Origin: Lysinibacillus timonensis
Lineage (GTDB): Bacteria; Bacillota; Bacilli; Bacillales_A; Planococcaceae
Length of the DNA: 64,000 bases
Direction of reading: 5' to 3'
Assembly: GCF_900291985.1 (NCBI RefSeq)
Contig: NZ_LT985980.1
Location: 770,001 to 834,000 of the forward strand
Shown here piece by piece: positions 55,899 through 64,000 of this stretch; position 1 is the stretch's first letter, and each line of letters starts with the position of its first letter. Under the pieces are notes generated by a model. It had not been told where the DNA came from. It did not search any database and worked only from the letters and a program-made list of their open reading frames with translations. The translations under genes and the position numbers were made by a program.

Positions 55899-58049
55899 TT
55901 AACCCTCTTTTGGGTATTCAATTCTTGAGTGGAATATTCCATTTAATGTTTCACAAAATACTTCTTCTATAATCTTTAATTCTTTGATTGAAATATCACA
56001 TTCGTCGAATTGGTTTTCTTGCACACGTCCTTGAATAATTGACTTTACCAGTTCGCGCACCTTTTCTGCGTTTGGATTTTTCATTGATCTGACTGCTGCT
56101 TCAACGCTATCTGCAATGCTTATAACAGCAGCTTCTTTCGTCTGTGGTTTTGGTCCTGGATATGAGAATAATTCTTCGTCAATCTCATTACCTAATTCTT
56201 TCGCTTTGTGCAGGAAGAATTTTAATGTACTTGTCCCATGATGCTGTAATGCAATATCAATAATTTCTTTTGGCATTTTATGTCGTCTTAACAGTTCTGC
56301 ACCATCCGTCGTATGGGCAATAATAATTTCCGCACTCCGTTCAGGGGCTAATGAATCATGCGGATTAATACCTGACATTTGATTCTCAATAAAGAATGCA
56401 GGTCGTCTCGTTTTACCAACATCATGATAATAACATCCAACACGAGCAAGTAATCCATCAGCGTCGATTGCTTCACATGCAGCTTCTGCTAAATTCGCAA
56501 CCATAATACTGTGGTGATAAGTCCCAGGTGTTTCTGTTAAAAGCTTTTTTAGTAATGGATGGTTTGGATTAGATAATTCAATCAATCTCATTGTCGACAA
56601 TAATCCAAATGCTGATTCAAAGAATGGTAATAATCCCATTGTTAAAGCACCAGATAATAAGCCCGAAACTAGTGCTGCAATACCATAAAATAACAGTTCG
56701 AAAAATCCGTAATCTGTTTGAATCATTAATAAGTAAAAGGCAATAAAAGCCATATTTACAATAGCAACTACGCCGCAAGCTTTTAGTAAATCCGACCTTT
56801 TCTCAATACTACGCATAAAGAATATACTAGCGAATCCACCAAATATAATGTAAAGAGCAATATCCATTTGTAAAACTGCCGCATAACCTTCATGAAAAAT
56901 TACGCCAGCTGATGTACCAATTAATATAGTTACTAAACTTGCCACTTTATCGTTTGATAATAAACGAACTAACATAGTGGCTAACGCTGTTGGATAAAGG
57001 AAAGCAATTTTCACATCAAATTCATCCACAAGTAGACTTATTAGTTCCATCATTATGATAGACAAAGAATAAACAATAGAGGTTACCAGCACAGCGTTCC
57101 TCTTTTTTGTTATCTCCATTTTTGAGCGGTCAAATAAAATATATAAAAATGACATTTGGATTAATATGAGTATAATAAGTCCAAAAATTGGATTCAAAGA
57201 TGAATGATTATTTAACATTCCCAATAGTTCTAACTGACGATATACTTCACGATCTACTAATTCGCCTTCAGTAACGATGATTTGTCCTTGTAAAATACGC
57301 GTAGGTTCTACAGCTTCGCGTGCTTGTTTAATCATTTCATCTGTTTTTGCCTGATCTAAAAATTCAGTCTCAACAATTGCGGCACGCGCTATTACTATTG
57401 ACGCATTAAGTATTGACTCGTCAATATTCACATTTTGACGTAGACTATTTTCTACTTCATTTCTTGCAGTATTAAGTTGTTCTTTGCGAATCGGGTTTTC
57501 TAACTTTGCTTTTACTAAGGACTGGACCGTATTCAACGCGATTTGTAAATCAGATTTGTCAACCGTTAATAAGGACCATAAGTGGTCATCTGAAAAGTTT
57601 AGTAAAGATTGACTCTCTGTTATTTCAGATAACTTTTCCCTTAGTTGTTCAACTTGCTCTTGTTTTGTCAATGGATGCTTTACTTCCCCAACATCACCTT
57701 GCTCCTCAACAACCGAACTTTTCGCTTCAATATCTGTACGCAAGTCCATTACAATGTCAAATAAAGATGTCACCAATTCGACCCTATGTTCTGCAGTCTC
57801 TTCATTAAAGTAGTAAACAGGTTCCACAGCACTTTCTGCCTCATCACGGTCTTGTTCTGTTTTAATCGTATCTTCTACCGTTTTTACAGAACGAATGGTA
57901 TCAGGTGCTAATTCGAATGTTTCAATATCATATGTTACTCCTCTTACATTTTCAAACATTAAGAAAAATTGGAGTATACCTGTTAGTAAAAGGATAATAA
58001 CTAAAAATCCTTTGAAATTCAGATCATTTAAGAAGCTCTTATAGTGCAT
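55899..58049 (-). CDS. pgpH: Cyclic-di-AMP phosphodiesterase PgpH (7TMR-HD)
   Basis: 716 aa. An N-terminal membrane anchor, a long extracytoplasmic 7TMR-HDED domain (about 30-275), seven membrane segments (about 280-460) and a cytoplasmic HD domain ([40 protein letters not shown]). Degrades c-di-AMP. Corresponds to B. subtilis YqfF. GGGGGTG lies about 10 bases before ATG 58049. Confidence 0.95.
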   Translation of the reverse strand: MHYKSFLNDLNFKGFLVIILLLTGILQFFLMFENVRGVTYDIETFELAPDTIRSVKTVEDTIKTEQDRDEAESAVEPVYYFNEETAEHRVELVTSLFDIVMDLRTDIEAKSSVVEEQGDVGEVKHPLTKQEQVEQLREKLSEITESQSLLNFSDDHLWSLLTVDKSDLQIALNTVQSLVKAKLENPIRKEQLNTARNEVENSLRQNVNIDESILNASIVIARAAIVETEFLDQAKTDEMIKQAREAVEPTRILQGQIIVTEGELVDREVYRQLELLGMLNNHSSLNPIFGLIILILIQMSFLYILFDRSKMEITKKRNAVLVTSIVYSLSIIMMELISLLVDEFDVKIAFLYPTALATMLVRLLSNDKVASLVTILIGTSAGVIFHEGYAAVLQMDIALYIIFGGFASIFFMRSIEKRSDLLKACGVVAIVNMAFIAFYLLMIQTDYGFFELLFYGIAALVSGLLSGALTMGLLPFFESAFGLLSTMRLIELSNPNHPLLKKLLTETPGTYHHSIMVANLAEAACEAIDADGLLARVGCYYHDVGKTRRPAFFIENQMSGINPHDSLAPERSAEIIIAHTTDGAELLRRHKMPKEIIDIALQHHGTSTLKFFLHKAKELGNEIDEELFSYPGPKPQTKEAAVISIADSVEAAVRSMKNPNAEKVRELVKSIIQGRVQENQFDECDISIKELKIIEEVFCETLNGIFHSRIEYPKEG

Positions 58050-58151
58050 ATTTTTACGCACCCCCAATTGTATATATATATTAGTTTACCAATTAATCGC
58101 GATAATTTCATTGTTTGAGAGAAAACTTATCGTAATTGTAATAAAATAGAA

Positions 58152-58179
58152 AAAATGTGTACGTATACGCACACATTTT
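58152..58179 (-). terminator. Terminator of the phoH transcript
   Basis: AAAATGTGT pairs with ACACATTTT, with CG/CG pairs inside. On the minus strand it is followed by TTCTATTTT. It separates phoH from pgpH. Confidence 0.75.
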
Positions 58180-58209
58180 CTAATCTTTTATACTCTGGAT
58201 AATTGTTAT

Positions 58210-59166
58210 TTACAGTTCTTGTTCAGTATATGCATGAATTATTTTTGCAACTAGCGGATGACGTACAACATCCCCTGCTTCTAACGTTTGAAAATGAATA
58301 TCTTTAACGTATTTTAAAGTACGTTCTGCTACAATTAAACCCGATTCAGTATTTTTAGGTAAATCTATTTGTGATTTATCGCCAGTAATCACCATCTTAG
58401 ACCCAAAACCTAAACGAGTTAAAAACATTTTCATTTGAGCATGGGTCGTGTTTTGCGCTTCATCTAAAATAACAAATGCATCATCAAGTGTGCGACCGCG
58501 CATATATGCAAGAGGTGCGATTTCAATCGTTCCACGCTCGATTAATCGTTGTGTTTGTTCCGCACCATATATATCATGTAAAGCGTCATACAGAGGTCGC
58601 AAATAAGGGTCTACCTTTTCCTTTAAATCTCCTGGTAAGAATCCTAATGATTCTCCAGCTTCAACAGCAGGACGTGTTAATATAATACGTTTTACATGTC
58701 CATTCTTTAGCGCTTGAGTAGCCATTACAACAGCTAAATAGGTTTTACCCGTACCTGCAGGTCCGATACCGAAAACTAGATCACGGTGGCGAATGGCTTT
58801 TATGTATTCGCGCTGCCCAATCGTTTTCGCTCGGATCGGTATACCTTTATTGTTACGTGCAATTTCTTCCTCATATAATTCTGCAAAATACTCAATCGTC
58901 CCTTTACTAACCATTTCTATAGCGGTTGCAACATCACGTAAATCGATATTAATACCTTTTCTAATTACTTTAAGAAGTGCATGAAGAAGTTCTGTCACAT
59001 GCTTTTTCGGTTCTTCTTCTCCACTTACTTGGATTACCTCGCCACGAGTAATGATTTGAACATTAAAAGTTTCCTCTATCAACTTGATATTTGCATCTCT
59101 CATTCCAAGTAACATAACAGCTTCATTTGGATTCTCAACTTGTAGTACCGACATTTGTTCTGACAT
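58210..59166 (-). CDS. phoH: PhoH-family ATPase
   Basis: 318 aa. N-terminal KH-like part, then Walker A GPAGTGKTYLAV near 130 and Walker B VILDEAQN near 220. Widely conserved ATPase linked to RNA metabolism, found next to ybeY in many genomes, as here. ATG 59166 with AAGGAG 9 bases upstream begins MSEQMSVL. Follows yqfD by 4 bases. Confidence 0.94.
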   Translation of the reverse strand: MSEQMSVLQVENPNEAVMLLGMRDANIKLIEETFNVQIITRGEVIQVSGEEEPKKHVTELLHALLKVIRKGINIDLRDVATAIEMVSKGTIEYFAELYEEEIARNNKGIPIRAKTIGQREYIKAIRHRDLVFGIGPAGTGKTYLAVVMATQALKNGHVKRIILTRPAVEAGESLGFLPGDLKEKVDPYLRPLYDALHDIYGAEQTQRLIERGTIEIAPLAYMRGRTLDDAFVILDEAQNTTHAQMKMFLTRLGFGSKMVITGDKSQIDLPKNTESGLIVAERTLKYVKDIHFQTLEAGDVVRHPLVAKIIHAYTEQEL

Positions 59167-59170
59167 TCCA

Positions 59171-60331
59171 TCATTCTCCTTGTTCTGCTGATTCTCCTTG
59201 TTCTTCCTGTTGTTCTTCATTTTGGATAGGATATGGTTTTGCAATGTTTTCATTTACCAAAAATAGGACTTTCCCTTTCACTTTATCACCATCGAAGCTG
59301 ACGTGCAAAATGTTTTCCTTTTTTATAATTGTTTTTGGAGGCAAAGATTTTAAAATTTTTTCGTGCAAGAGTGGCAAAATAAATGATTCGATTTGGTCTT
59401 CTGTAATTTCTTGCTTTGAAGTAATGTACTCTTGAGTTTCTTTGATTTCCACAAATCTTGAAAGCCACCCGGGTAAATCGACTTCTTGAAACGATGTTAC
59501 CTGCTCCTTTTCATCATTAATTTTAAAATTAATGGACCATTTTCTTTCAGTTGCAGAAATAAATTGGACATTCTTTGGAATTGCAAACTCCGTTTCTAAC
59601 CAATAATCCGCATAAACTTCACCTACAGCACCAATCGCAACAGATTTATCACCCACTGTAATAACCCCTGATACAAGGGTATCACCTTCGTAGACTGTTG
59701 TATTCGGCATGACACGACGTTCTCCGCTTGATAATACGAAATGTGTTATAACACCGCTTTTAGCAGCAACTAAATGATTTAACTGTTCACCCTTTTCACC
59801 TTTTGTATTTGTAATCGGAGCTAGTTGTGGTACAATCGTCATCTTACTGCCTTCCTTAAATATATGGACCCACGAAAGGTCTCTCAAGTCCTCCATTATG
59901 GTTTGCCTTATTACAAAGTCAGATTCTATATAATTTTTAAAGGCTGGACTATTAAGAGTTAATTTCTCCTCAATAACCTTTTCGACTGCAACTCTTAATT
60001 CAGGTGTCTCAGCTTGTACCTCGACCTTCCAAACGAATTGTGAAGAAATAATAGGTATGATAATGAGCATTAACAAACCAATTAACGTTCCCATTTCTTT
60101 TTGAAAAATTCTTGATGTCTGTAAGTAGCGGATTTTTAATTTTAATTGATATTTTTTTCTCGTGGCACGAATAATCTTTACATCTTTCCTTGTTACCTCA
60201 AAACGAACTTCGTTATTTGCAATAACTAAATTTTTTATTTTAACTTTTTTTTGTTGAAGTGAAGAGATGAAAGGATGTACACGATTATTTTTACTAATTT
60301 TTATTTCAACAGGGCGATTATCTAAAATCAT
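59171..60331 (-). CDS. yqfD: Sporulation protein YqfD
   Basis: 386 aa. One membrane segment near residues 88-108 (GTLIGLLMLIIIPIIS), a large extracytoplasmic part and an acidic Gln/Glu-rich tail. In B. subtilis YqfD is made in the mother cell under sigma-E and belongs to the SpoIVB-related sporulation genes. ATG overlaps the yqfC stop (ATGA) with AGGGGG upstream. Confidence 0.88.
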   Translation of the reverse strand: MILDNRPVEIKISKNNRVHPFISSLQQKKVKIKNLVIANNEVRFEVTRKDVKIIRATRKKYQLKLKIRYLQTSRIFQKEMGTLIGLLMLIIIPIISSQFVWKVEVQAETPELRVAVEKVIEEKLTLNSPAFKNYIESDFVIRQTIMEDLRDLSWVHIFKEGSKMTIVPQLAPITNTKGEKGEQLNHLVAAKSGVITHFVLSSGERRVMPNTTVYEGDTLVSGVITVGDKSVAIGAVGEVYADYWLETEFAIPKNVQFISATERKWSINFKINDEKEQVTSFQEVDLPGWLSRFVEIKETQEYITSKQEITEDQIESFILPLLHEKILKSLPPKTIIKKENILHVSFDGDKVKGKVLFLVNENIAKPYPIQNEEQQEEQGESAEQGE

Positions 60332-60570
60332 AATGAATCCCCCTGTTTTTTCATTTCTATACTTTGTAAATCCTCTACGCGTATTATTAGTTCTTCCACT
60401 TTTAACACATCAATATGTACTTTTTTTGCTTTTACATGTATACGAAAGTGCTCATACATAAAAGCGCAATGATGTTCAGAGGCTTCTAGAAATTTATACT
60501 TTCCTATTATTTTTAATTCATTACAGTTAAATAATTCGAATAAAGGTTCTGTTTGGAACAGCTTCTTCAA
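60328..60570 (-). CDS. yqfC: YabP/YqfC-family sporulation protein
   Basis: 80 aa. FNCNELKIIGKYKFLEASEH, and the C-terminal VEELIIRVEDLQSIEM match the YabP/YqfC fold. Mother-cell sporulation gene in B. subtilis. TTG 60570 is chosen because AAAGGGGGC lies 8 bases upstream and the length matches the family; upstream codons have no ribosome site. Its ribosome site lies in a hairpin. Confidence 0.8.
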   Translation of the reverse strand: MKKLFQTEPLFELFNCNELKIIGKYKFLEASEHHCAFMYEHFRIHVKAKKVHIDVLKVEELIIRVEDLQSIEMKKQGDSL

Positions 60571-60580
60571 ATAAAAATGC

Positions 60581-60616
60581 CCCCTTTCGCAAAAGTATAT
60601 GCATTGCGATAAGGGG
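60581..60616 (-). promoter_or_regulatory. Hairpin covering the yqfC ribosome binding site
   Basis: On the minus strand CCCCTTATCGCAA (from 60616) pairs with TTGCGAAAGGGG (to 60581) with one mismatch. The 3' arm contains the yqfC AAAGGGGG site, and CATTTTTATT follows. It could be a terminator of the yqeZ-floA-yqfB unit, a translational lock for yqfC, or both. Confidence 0.75.
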
Positions 60617-60631
60617 ACATGATTTAAAATG

Positions 60632-61162
60632 TTATCTTTGTTTTGCTTTTGGTGGAGCAATGATTTCAGAAGTAATAATAGCTTGTATTAAAGCTTGTTT
60701 AGAAGTTGGGACGAAGGAACCTATTTCCGTTTGTTTAATTACGTCTTCATTCACTATTTCGTTCCTCTTCTTGGATGATCGACCTTCATCCAGAGCGGGC
60801 CTACTTTCACGACCATTTTTAGGCAAGGTAGAATTTGAATGACTAAGAATCGGCTCTGTTTGTATAGTAGGTTCAACAGCATCTTTTTTATAATCAGGTT
60901 CTCTGAAAACTTCTTGAGGTTCTTTATTTTTTTCGTTTAATTGCTCAAATACTTCCTTAGCAAAATCCTCTAATGTCTTCACCGTTGTCTTTGTTTTCTC
61001 CGGTTCCATTTTTGAATGAGGATATTGTTCGAAAGATGTTGTATTTGGCTTATTATTAAAAGGAGGCATAGGCTTTTGATCGTTCTTTTTACTATTAGAC
61101 ATTACCGCACCTATGATGCCAAATATAATCATCATAATTAAGCCTTCCACGTATTCGAACAC
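60632..61162 (-). CDS. yqfB: YqfB-like membrane-anchored protein
   Basis: 176 aa. One N-terminal membrane segment (MMIIFGIIGAVMS), then a charged low-complexity cytoplasmic linker, and a conserved end (ALIQAIITSEIIAPPKAKQR). Third gene of the yqeZ-floA-yqfB group, as in B. subtilis. Function unknown, probably linked to membrane stress. Confidence 0.7.
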   Translation of the reverse strand: MFEYVEGLIMMIIFGIIGAVMSNSKKNDQKPMPPFNNKPNTTSFEQYPHSKMEPEKTKTTVKTLEDFAKEVFEQLNEKNKEPQEVFREPDYKKDAVEPTIQTEPILSHSNSTLPKNGRESRPALDEGRSSKKRNEIVNEDVIKQTEIGSFVPTSKQALIQAIITSEIIAPPKAKQR

Positions 61163-61184
61163 TCCCTTCTAGGGCTGCATTTCA

Positions 61185-62189
61185 CTATTTTTGAGGTGTA
61201 TCTGGTTTATCGTTGGATACTTTTGCAATAGAGTCACGCATTGATGTATCCGCTTGGATGTTTTTATAATTCATATAATCCATAATACCAAAATTACCTG
61301 AACGTAAAGCTTCAGAGATGGCCATTGGTACTTCAGCTTCGGCTTCAACTACTTTTGCCTTCATCTCTTGAACACGTGCAATCATCTCTTGTTCTTGTGC
61401 TACCGCCATAGCACGACGTTCTTCTGCTTTTGCTTGAGCAATATTTTTATCTGCTTGCGCTTGTTCAATTTGTAACTCTGCACCGATATTTTTACCTATA
61501 TCAACATCTGCAATGTCAATGGATAGGATTTCAAATGCAGTACCAGAATCAAGTCCTTTCGCAAGGACTGTACGGGAAATCATATCTGGATTTTCCAATA
61601 CATCTGTATGTCTTTGTGAACTACCAATCGTAGATACAATCCCTTCACCCACACGAGCAATAATTGTATCCTCTCCAGCACCTCCGACTAATCGTTCAAT
61701 ATTTGCTCGAACAGTAATACGTGCTCTTGCTTTTACTTCAATTCCATTCATAGCCATACCAGCTATAAACGGTGTTTCAATAACCTTTGGATTAACAGAC
61801 ATTTGAACAGCTTCCAAGACGTCACGCCCAGCTAAGTCGATTGCTGCACAACGTTCGAATGGTAATTCAATATTTGCACGGTGAGCTGCAATTAGTGCAT
61901 TCACAACACGGTCAACATTACCACCTGCTAAATAGTGCGATTCTAATTGGTTGATTGAGACATCTAATCCTGCTTTATGTGCTTTAATTAAAGGATTTAC
62001 AATACGTGATGGAATAACTCGACGTAACCTCATACCAATTAATGTAAAAATACTAACTTTTACACCTGCCGCTAGGGCACTAATCCACAGTGCAACTGGG
62101 ACTAACGTAAAAAATACTGATAAAACAATAATTGCGAGTACAACTATTACGATCAAACTTAATGTTCCTGCATCTTCAAAAATTGCCAT
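61185..62189 (-). CDS. floA: Flotillin-like protein FloA
   Basis: 334 aa. A membrane-inserting N-terminus (about 10-45, [22 protein letters not shown]), a SPFH/PHB-like domain (about 50-240) and a Glu/Ala-rich coiled coil ([20 protein letters not shown]). Organises functional membrane microdomains. 2 bases after nfeD, with AAAGGAG upstream. Confidence 0.95.
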   Translation of the reverse strand: MAIFEDAGTLSLIVIVVLAIIVLSVFFTLVPVALWISALAAGVKVSIFTLIGMRLRRVIPSRIVNPLIKAHKAGLDVSINQLESHYLAGGNVDRVVNALIAAHRANIELPFERCAAIDLAGRDVLEAVQMSVNPKVIETPFIAGMAMNGIEVKARARITVRANIERLVGGAGEDTIIARVGEGIVSTIGSSQRHTDVLENPDMISRTVLAKGLDSGTAFEILSIDIADVDIGKNIGAELQIEQAQADKNIAQAKAEERRAMAVAQEQEMIARVQEMKAKVVEAEAEVPMAISEALRSGNFGIMDYMNYKNIQADTSMRDSIAKVSNDKPDTPQK

Positions 62190-62190
62190 T

Positions 62191-63513
62191 TCAATTCATC
62201 TCCTTTTTTAATTCTCTCACGACTATACGTGATCCTTCCACTCTAATAATTTCAACTTTCTTATTTGAATTGATGTAACTACCTTCTGATACAACATCAA
62301 GTCTATCATTTTCGACTTGTATTGTACCAGCTGGGCGTAATGGAGTTAGTGTTTCGCCCACTTTCCCCAGAAGTTCGGTACGATTTTCATTTGAAACGTA
62401 TCCTTCTTCTGTAGTCGTTGCATCTCTTAAAACAAGCTTACTAAAGAAGTGAAGATTTTTCCCAAGGAATTTCATCATAATCACCATTCCTATCACTGCA
62501 ATAAACATTGCAATTAAAATTGAATACGCCATATGGACAAAGCTCTCTCCTGCAAATAACAAACTAATGATGACAAGGGCTCCTCCAATAAGACCTACGA
62601 TTCCACCAGGTATAAATAGCTCACCGACTAGCAAGGCAAATCCAATTATAAATAGCAAGATGGATTCATAACCTGCAAATCCAGCAACCATGTGACCAAA
62701 GTAGAACAGAGCCAAAGAACTTAAACCTGCAATACCTGGTAATCCAAATCCAGGTGAAAATAGCTCAATTGTCAACCCTAAAGTTGCGATTGTGATTAAT
62801 AATGTAACAACAATCGGATTTGTAATAAATCTAGCAAAATTTTCAGCAAAAGTAGGCTCCACTTCTACTACCTTACTATTAGCTAATCCTGCTTTATTTA
62901 GTACATCGTCTAAATTTTTTGCAGTTCCCTCTGAATATTTCACTTCTACAGCTTCATCAGCTGTTAACGTCAACAATTTACCTTGCGGAGCTCGATATTC
63001 CGGTAAATTAATTGCAGGATCTGCCATAGCAACTGCATACTTCGGATTTCTACCAGAGCTTTCAGCTGCCGTTTGCATTTTCGCTTTCCATGCACTGTTT
63101 GATTTTGCATCAGCCATATTACCTTCAGCATCAATTATTGCTGCTGCACCAATTGTACCATTAGGCACCATATAGATTTGATCTGCATGTAGAGCTAAAT
63201 AAGCACCTGCTGATAAAGCATTCGAGTTAATGAACGCAATAATTTCAGGATCAGTCTTCTGCATTAAATCTGCGATATCATATGCAGCATCTACATAGCC
63301 ACCTGGAGTATGTATTTCAAGTATGATGGCATCTGCGTTATTGTTAGTTGCATCTTTGAATGCCCTTTCAAGAAAAGCATAAAGCCCTTTTTCTACTTGG
63401 TTTTCTAAAGGGACATGGTAAACAGTCCCACTGGCGAATGCTTGAATATTTGGGAAAAGTAACATAAAAGCAAAAGTAAATAAAATGATCCAATTAAATC
63501 GTTTCATTTCCAC
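62191..63513 (-). CDS. yqeZ: NfeD-like membrane protease (YqeZ)
   Basis: 440 aa. Signal peptide (1-28), a ClpP-like serine-protease domain (about 30-215, with [14 protein letters not shown] holding the likely catalytic serine), four membrane segments (about 235-345) and a C-terminal NfeD OB-fold. Works with FloA. The sigma-W-type promoter upstream fits the envelope-stress regulation known in B. subtilis. GTG start with GAGGAG; ATG 63507 is an alternative. Confidence 0.92.
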   Translation of the reverse strand: MEMKRFNWIILFTFAFMLLFPNIQAFASGTVYHVPLENQVEKGLYAFLERAFKDATNNNADAIILEIHTPGGYVDAAYDIADLMQKTDPEIIAFINSNALSAGAYLALHADQIYMVPNGTIGAAAIIDAEGNMADAKSNSAWKAKMQTAAESSGRNPKYAVAMADPAINLPEYRAPQGKLLTLTADEAVEVKYSEGTAKNLDDVLNKAGLANSKVVEVEPTFAENFARFITNPIVVTLLITIATLGLTIELFSPGFGLPGIAGLSSLALFYFGHMVAGFAGYESILLFIIGFALLVGELFIPGGIVGLIGGALVIISLLFAGESFVHMAYSILIAMFIAVIGMVIMMKFLGKNLHFFSKLVLRDATTTEEGYVSNENRTELLGKVGETLTPLRPAGTIQVENDRLDVVSEGSYINSNKKVEIIRVEGSRIVVRELKKEMN

Positions 63514-63546
63514 ATTAACTCCTCACTCGCAACGTTATAGTACATT

Positions 63547-63572
63547 TACGATTTAATATGAAAAAGGTTTCA
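63547..63572 (-). promoter_or_regulatory. Sigma-W-type promoter of yqeZ-floA-yqfB
   Basis: On the minus strand TGAAAC (63567-63572) and CGTA (63547-63550) are separated by exactly 16 bases, a perfect match to the sigma-W consensus TGAAAC-N16-CGTA. It lies about 35 bases before the yqeZ start. Confidence 0.85.
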
Positions 63573-63654
63573 AAAATGTTCTTTCAATTTTATTTTACAC
63601 GTTTTACATATGTATAATAGATTAATTTTTGTTAAAGATATATAAAAATGCAAA

Positions 63655-63689
63655 ATACCCTAGTATTTACTAAGTAAATACTAGGGTAT
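63655..63689 (-). terminator. Terminator of rpsU
   Basis: ATACCCTAGTATTTAC pairs perfectly with GTAAATACTAGGGTAT (16 bp, 3-base loop). On the minus strand it runs into TTTGCATTTTTA, about 65 bases past rpsU. Confidence 0.92.
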
Positions 63690-63754
63690 ATCATTTTTAA
63701 CATAGTGAATCAAAAAAATTGCGTGTTATGAACGTAGGGATTGACAGGAAAAAA

Positions 63755-63928
63755 TTACCACTTACGTTTACGTGCAGCTTCTGATTTCTTTTTGCGTTTT
63801 ACGCTTGGTTTTTCATAAAATTCGCGTTTTCTAACCTCTTGAATAGTACCACTTTTAGATACAGTACGTTTGAAGCGGCGAAGAGCATCTTCAAGCGATT
63901 CGTTTTTTCTAACGACAGTTTTTGACAT
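63755..63928 (-). CDS. rpsU: Ribosomal protein bS21
   Basis: 57 aa, highly basic ([20 protein letters not shown] ... [16 protein letters not shown]), the usual length. 30S subunit protein. ATG 63928 with GGAGGGAGGG upstream. It is followed by a strong terminator; yqeY, which follows rpsU in B. subtilis, is not seen. Confidence 0.97.
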   Translation of the reverse strand: MSKTVVRKNESLEDALRRFKRTVSKSGTIQEVRKREFYEKPSVKRKKKSEAARKRKW

Positions 63929-63961
63929 CTCTCTTTCCCTCCCTCCGAACACACGTCAATA

Positions 63962-63990
63962 CACTTTACGATTGATCGCTATCGTAGTTG
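63962..63990 (-). promoter_or_regulatory. Hairpin in the rpsU leader region
   Basis: TACGAT (63967-63972) pairs with ATCGTA (63981-63986) with an outer CAC/GTG pairing. It lies 35-65 bases upstream of rpsU, ahead of its ribosome site, and may be a leader structure. The right edge of the window prevents promoter assignment. Confidence 0.4.
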
Positions 63991-64000
63991 TGTACTAAAG

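Overview
The window is AT-rich Firmicutes DNA. It holds the housekeeping block known from Bacillus subtilis as rpsU-yqeZ-floA-yqfB-yqfC-yqfD-phoH-pgpH-ybeY-dgkA-cdd-era-recO-(gly)-ccpN-yqfL-dnaG-sigA-cccA-trmK-yqfO ... ispH-yqfQ-cshB-nfo-yqfT-zur ... ispG-yqfZ-yqgB-yqgC-sodA, almost all on the minus strand. Sporulation proteins (YqfC, YqfD), a sigma-W-type promoter and a one-chain glycyl-tRNA synthetase with a T-box point to a spore-forming Bacillales species, probably of the Planococcaceae (Lysinibacillus/Solibacillus-like). The genus is inference.

Left region (1-11 kb): an accessory catabolic cluster on the minus strand. A two-subunit FAD/Fe-S 2-hydroxyacid dehydrogenase (glcD-glcF) and a CdaR/PucR-type regulator end at a terminator. 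A second operon follows with a complete TRAP transporter, an SDR dehydrogenase, a PPC/DUF296 protein, an acyl-CoA synthetase, an SCP2-type thiolase and the start of a DUF35 Zn-ribbon protein. This reads as uptake, oxidation, CoA activation and C-C cleavage of an unidentified organic acid.

11-21.5 kb: patatin-like lipase, sodA, ispG and conserved yqf/yqg genes, then a less conserved stretch with a pseudo-esterase lacking its nucleophile, a GAF/PAS-like orphan, an XRE repressor and an unknown gene behind a promoter that contains a palindrome. 21.5-24.5 kb: late cobalamin assembly and alpha-ribazole salvage (cobU, cobS, a second short cobU, cblT, cblS). 24.7-26.8 kb: zur-znuB-znuC with a Zur box. 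27-33 kb: dacB, nfo, cshB, ispH, yqfQ. 33-38 kb: a C4-dicarboxylate sensing system (dctB, dctS, dctR) and its symporter. 38.0-39.5 kb: a complete ISL3-family insertion sequence that has landed in the loop of a bidirectional terminator.

39.6-64 kb: the DNA replication, transcription and translation macro-block. Interruptions relative to B. subtilis are an acyl-CoA dehydrogenase plus membrane protein between cccA and sigA, a one-chain GlyRS in reverse orientation where glyQ-glyS would be, and a nitronate monooxygenase between era and recO. yqeY is not in its usual place after rpsU. I saw no rRNA, tRNA, CRISPR array or prophage.

The most interesting non-coding signals are the glycine T-box leader with a long insert that can form mutually exclusive hairpins, the IS in a terminator loop, and the hairpin covering the yqfC ribosome binding site. 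Most conclusions rest on motif reading and gene-order knowledge; no searches were run.
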